The notes below the pieces were generated by a model. That model saw nothing but the letters and a program-made list of their open reading frames with translations. It was not told the origin of the DNA and did not search any database. From Streptomyces guryensis (GTDB taxonomy: Bacteria; Actinomycetota; Actinomycetes; Streptomycetales; Streptomycetaceae), in the NCBI RefSeq assembly GCF_021261325.1, contig NZ_JAJSBI010000016.1:124001-188000 (forward strand): a DNA stretch of 64,000 nucleotides, given 5' to 3'. Of the stretch, positions 62,001 to 64,000 are shown piece after piece (position 1 is the stretch's first letter; every line of letters begins with the position of its first letter). The position numbers and the translations under genes are program-made.

Positions 62001-62855
62001 AACCCGCGCCCGGCGACGGGCGGTGCGGACGCCGACGGTCCCGGCCTGACCCGCCGTACGATCCCCCTCGCCGTCTCCGCCCTCGACCGGCTCGTCTCAC
62101 CGGCCGACTACGAGGACTTCGCCCGCTCCCGGGCCGGCATCGGCCGGGCCGCCGCGCGTGAACTCTTCGACGGGCGGCGGCGCGTACTGCACGTGACGGT
62201 CGCGGGTACGGATGACGTGCTGCTCGACGGGGACAGTCAGGAAACAGACACCCTGCGCGCCCTGCGCGGGGCCCTCACCGAGTACGGCGACGGCAACCTG
62301 GCCGTCCGGGTGGACGTCCGCGAACTGGTCCTGCTGCTCGTCGCGGCCAAGGTGAAGGTGGCCCCCGACCACGCCTGGGAGTACGTCGAACCCCTGCTGC
62401 GGGCCGCGCTGCTGCGGCGACTCGGCTACGAAGGACGGGAGTTGGGGCAGCCCGCCCGGCTCTCCGACCTCCTCGCCACGGCGCACGCCGTGCCCGGCGT
62501 CGACTACGTGGACGTGGACGTCTTCACCGGCGTCCCCGCCTCCGCCACCCCCGGGGAACTCGCCGCGCTGCTCACCGGCCCCGGGGCACCCCGGTCGAGC
62601 GTGCCCGCGCACCCGGCGACGTACGACGAGAAGATCCACACCGTCCGTGACGAGCACGGCGAGACCCTGTCGTCCGTCTGCGCCCGCTACGGCATCCCGC
62701 TCGCCGAACTGCTGCGCCTCAACCCCGACATCACCGACACCCGGCGCCTGGTGAAGGGCCGGAAGGTGTACGTCTTCCGCGGCATCCGCCCCGCCCAGCT
62801 GGCCCTGCTCTCCCCGCGGGCCGCGGACACCCTCATCCTCACGGAGGTCAAGTGA
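59034..62855 (+). CDS. Baseplate assembly protein J, second copy with LysM domain (Afp12-like)
   Basis: 1273 residues. The N-terminus starts with a Cys cluster (CTCGCGG) and then IGLLDAAAVLGDLLTFHSER near residue 80, with IADEAYIRTANEHRSLVLLG. A variable insert of about residues 240-500 contains 16-17 residues encoded by a dispersed repeat (60183-60232). The conserved TFGDGVHGARLPSGHENVHA near residue 940 and VSPADYEDFARSRAGIGRAA near residue 1020 match wedge proteins. A C-terminal LysM domain (IHTVRDEHGETLSSVCARYG, about residue 1200) is also present. Its ATG overlaps the previous stop. Confidence 0.92.
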   Translation: MTATDDCTCGCGGHDERLAPAPPHNPPGRTALDYRVGEYGSFLAALLDRLASPAYPALEGLTVRTPDDPAIGLLDAAAVLGDLLTFHSERIADEAYIRTANEHRSLVLLGRLVGHRPRPGVAAATHLAYTLERDPRAETLPVVIPRGARAHSVPASADEESLTFETSRDLSARWDLNELKVRRRRPSLVTPDDLERRPELFVEGTANSLQTGDQLLFVFGEQAGGERKLIPVAGVRVDRDEDVTAISLPESAPPTLKELVDEVRRWVAEPSVPGEPGDEPPTPEVPNPRPVSRMIEDFEGQVLAPLRVALDGVKTPESLAAVLAEPVARLGEAQVLAEPWEDVAAWFEQLQAVLDEFRRRALELAPAQSVTDGVRATAAPSGPVAPTRREPQIQHSPAPLEGDPRAVAFHALAAVLPALRAQRPAVSGGAGVQQPGTDTARLLAALNPALGSLYPAWRRTASTTTARLLRALLAMRVTAAPFGATAPLKPVQDDKGRVIRSADWPLTGAVLTGMRIVYDTAGRAPVRAEFQYVEGNSSDQRAVTLPLAQQVSFALGPGMVDLSTRAVHDRDLSWLTRRPADSQEPGVTVRLRDGLPQRTLFVSRPDEDGLIHVGVNNGTAQEISLRPGATEQFTHGEYEVSLRYTTGSTEPNVEVVIASKPAPVNRRVLQLDSVHTSITVGSWVAVQRPAKGAQDGIPGDPGLAFVTTQVVAARTAAYSNYGITGRGTELTLADPWLDEFDVLLSHIRDTTVYAGGEPLRLADEPLGEDVHGNEIELAELYDGLRPGRLLVVTGERGDIPGTTGVTATEVVTIAAADAAVDPQLPGDRVHTRLTLTTDLLHRYRRETVRILGNVVEATHGESREEAIGSGDSDRVGQTFALWQSPLTWLADDNPLGATPVLEVRVDGVRWHEVDSLAGRGPRDRVYITGTASDGRTTVTFGDGVHGARLPSGHENVHARYRFGTGKAANVPAQRITQPLTRPLGVTAVTNPRPATGGADADGPGLTRRTIPLAVSALDRLVSPADYEDFARSRAGIGRAAARELFDGRRRVLHVTVAGTDDVLLDGDSQETDTLRALRGALTEYGDGNLAVRVDVRELVLLLVAAKVKVAPDHAWEYVEPLLRAALLRRLGYEGRELGQPARLSDLLATAHAVPGVDYVDVDVFTGVPASATPGELAALLTGPGAPRSSVPAHPATYDEKIHTVRDEHGETLSSVCARYGIPLAELLRLNPDITDTRRLVKGRKVYVFRGIRPAQLALLSPRAADTLILTEVK
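60183..60232 (+). repeat. Intergenic repeat copy inside baseplate gene
   Basis: Matches the blocks GTCGCGCCCACGCGGCGG and ACAGCCCCGCGCCCCT found at 18351-18405 in a spacer, with a slightly shorter middle. It is translated in frame as VAPTRREPQIQHSPAPL in the baseplate J protein. Confidence 0.8.
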
Positions 62856-64000
62856 TGGCCGCGCATTCGGCGGAAGCCCAGTTCGACACGGCCGCCCCGG
62901 CGACCTCGCGCGAGCCCGACGGTCTCGCGGCCCTGCTGCCCCGCTGGCACCTCCTGCGCGACGCCGAGGAGGGCGAGCCGCTGCGTGCCCTGCTCGCGGT
63001 GATCGCCGAGCAGCTCGACCGGGTCCGCGACGGCGTCGAGCAGGGCTACGAGGACCTGTTCGTGGAGACGGCGGCGCCCTGGGTGCTGCCGTACCTGGGC
63101 GACCTGGTCGGCTACCGCACCCTGCCCGGTTATGAGCGCGTCCTCACCACCGGTCTGCACGACGGCGGCCGGGACGCCCTCGCCGAGGCCGTCGCCCCTC
63201 GTGCGGACGTGGCGGCCACCGTCGCCAACCGGCGCCGCAAGGGCACGCTGCACCTGCTGGAGGAGATCTCCGAGCAGGTCGCCGACCATCCGGCCCGGGC
63301 CGTCGAGCTGTCGCGGCTCGTCGCCGCCAACCAGTCGGTGAAGCTGTACCGGGACACCGGCCGTGGCCGCCTCCTCGACCTCCGGGACGGCTCGGCACTG
63401 GCCCTCCAGGGCGGTCCCTTCGACACCACGGCCCGCACGGTCGACGTCCGCCGCGCCAACTCCCCGCGCAGGCAAGGTGGTTGGAGCCCGGCGGGAGTCG
63501 CCCTCTTCGTCTGGAGGCTCAAGGCGTACTCGCTGACGTCCTCCCCGGCGTACTGCATCGACCGCGCCCGCAACCTGTACACCTTCTCGATCCTCGGCAA
63601 CGACAGCCCCCTCGTCACCAAGCCGGTCCCGGAGCCGTCGCCGACGCACATCGCCACCGTCGACAACGTCCCGGCCTTCATCACCCGCCGTCTGCTCCAC
63701 GACAGGCTGCTGGACTACTACGGCCCCGGCAAGAGCTTCGTCATCCGGCGGGACGGCGAGGACAAGCCCGTACCGCCGTCCGACATCGTGGTCGCCGACC
63801 TGTCCGACTGGCGTTACCGGCCGGGGCGCGGGCAGATCGCCGTCGACCCGGAGCTCGGGCGGATCGCGTTCGGGTCGCGGTCGGCGCCTCGGCAGGGTGT
63901 GTGGGTGGACCACCACTACGCGTACGGGGCCGACATGGGCGGCGGCGAGTACCAGCGGCCCGACCGCGTGGACCGGCCCGACGCGACCTTCTACCGGGTC
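62855..64000 (+). CDS. Tail protein I-like baseplate protein (3' end outside window)
   Basis: The first 382 codons are visible and the frame is open to the window edge. The N-terminal LLPRWHLLRDAEEGEPLRAL near residue 27, IAEQLDRVRDGVEQGYEDLF near residue 50, and VETAAPWVLPYLGDLVGYR near residue 70 match the P2 gpI/TIGR02242 family that joins the baseplate wedge to fibres. The rest (VDVRRANSPRRQGGWS, then VWVDHHYAYGADMGGGEYQR) is longer than gpI and variable. Its ATG shares one base with the stop of the preceding gene. Confidence 0.88.
   Translation, partial: MAAHSAEAQFDTAAPATSREPDGLAALLPRWHLLRDAEEGEPLRALLAVIAEQLDRVRDGVEQGYEDLFVETAAPWVLPYLGDLVGYRTLPGYERVLTTGLHDGGRDALAEAVAPRADVAATVANRRRKGTLHLLEEISEQVADHPARAVELSRLVAANQSVKLYRDTGRGRLLDLRDGSALALQGGPFDTTARTVDVRRANSPRRQGGWSPAGVALFVWRLKAYSLTSSPAYCIDRARNLYTFSILGNDSPLVTKPVPEPSPTHIATVDNVPAFITRRLLHDRLLDYYGPGKSFVIRRDGEDKPVPPSDIVVADLSDWRYRPGRGQIAVDPELGRIAFGSRSAPRQGVWVDHHYAYGADMGGGEYQRPDRVDRPDATFYRV

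Overview
The window is GC-rich DNA (roughly 70 percent) with GTG and TTG starts, dense overlapping operons, SoxR and TetR regulators, intergenic repeats typical of Streptomyces and almost every base coding. It fits a Streptomyces or close relative chromosome. I see no tRNA, rRNA, insertion sequence or CRISPR array.

Layout. 1-12 kb: the end of an aldehyde dehydrogenase gene with an alcohol dehydrogenase, an MHS-family transporter that lacks its first membrane segment, a DMT exporter, an ArsR-type and two TetR-type regulators around acyl-CoA dehydrogenase and MaoC hydratase genes, soxR, an RNA ligase of the DRB0094 type, a frameshifted gene and a BKACE-family gene. 12-18 kb: a zinc-ribbon protein, a secreted penicillin-acylase-type hydrolase, an alpha/beta hydrolase and a NamZ-type (DUF1343) muramidase. 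18-24 kb: an acyl-CoA module (SDR, acyl-CoA ligase, TetR; opposite strand acyl-CoA dehydrogenase and APH-type kinase) whose two outward promoters share one operator motif. 24-32 kb: a histidine-rich protein, two DUF202 membrane proteins, a Nudix hydrolase, a DMT transporter, an unrecognised helical protein, an APC permease, a molybdopterin oxidoreductase with its cytochrome b partner, and a lipidless secreted or anchored protein. 32-37 kb: a complete L-idonate/D-gluconate catabolic operon (dehydrogenase, IdnO, GntP permease, gluconokinase) with a divergent GntR-family regulator.

37.8 kb to the end: a phage-tail-like extracellular contractile injection system (eCIS), all on the plus strand with many overlapping starts and stops. 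The order is sheath, tube, zinc-finger protein, disordered protein, DUF4255 terminator, AAA+ ATPase, small protein, a 2221-residue DUF4157 protein, a putative immunity gene, tube adaptor, LysM/gpX-like protein, gpD hub, gpV spike, PAAR-like tip, gp25, two baseplate J proteins and a truncated tail protein I. The last gene runs off the window.

The most interesting object is the DUF4157 protein. It joins the eCIS marker domain (with HELQH), a long disordered region, an array of amphipathic helices, a hydrophobic segment, a Lys-Pro repeat linker, and a C-terminal His-Asn nuclease-like domain. A 242-residue gene overlaps its stop codon. The nuclease end and this following gene have clearly lower GC than the rest of the cluster, so they look like an exchangeable polymorphic toxin and immunity cassette inside a contractile injection system. 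A second unexpected observation is that dispersed Streptomyces intergenic repeats lie in frame inside two coding regions, one of them a baseplate gene.
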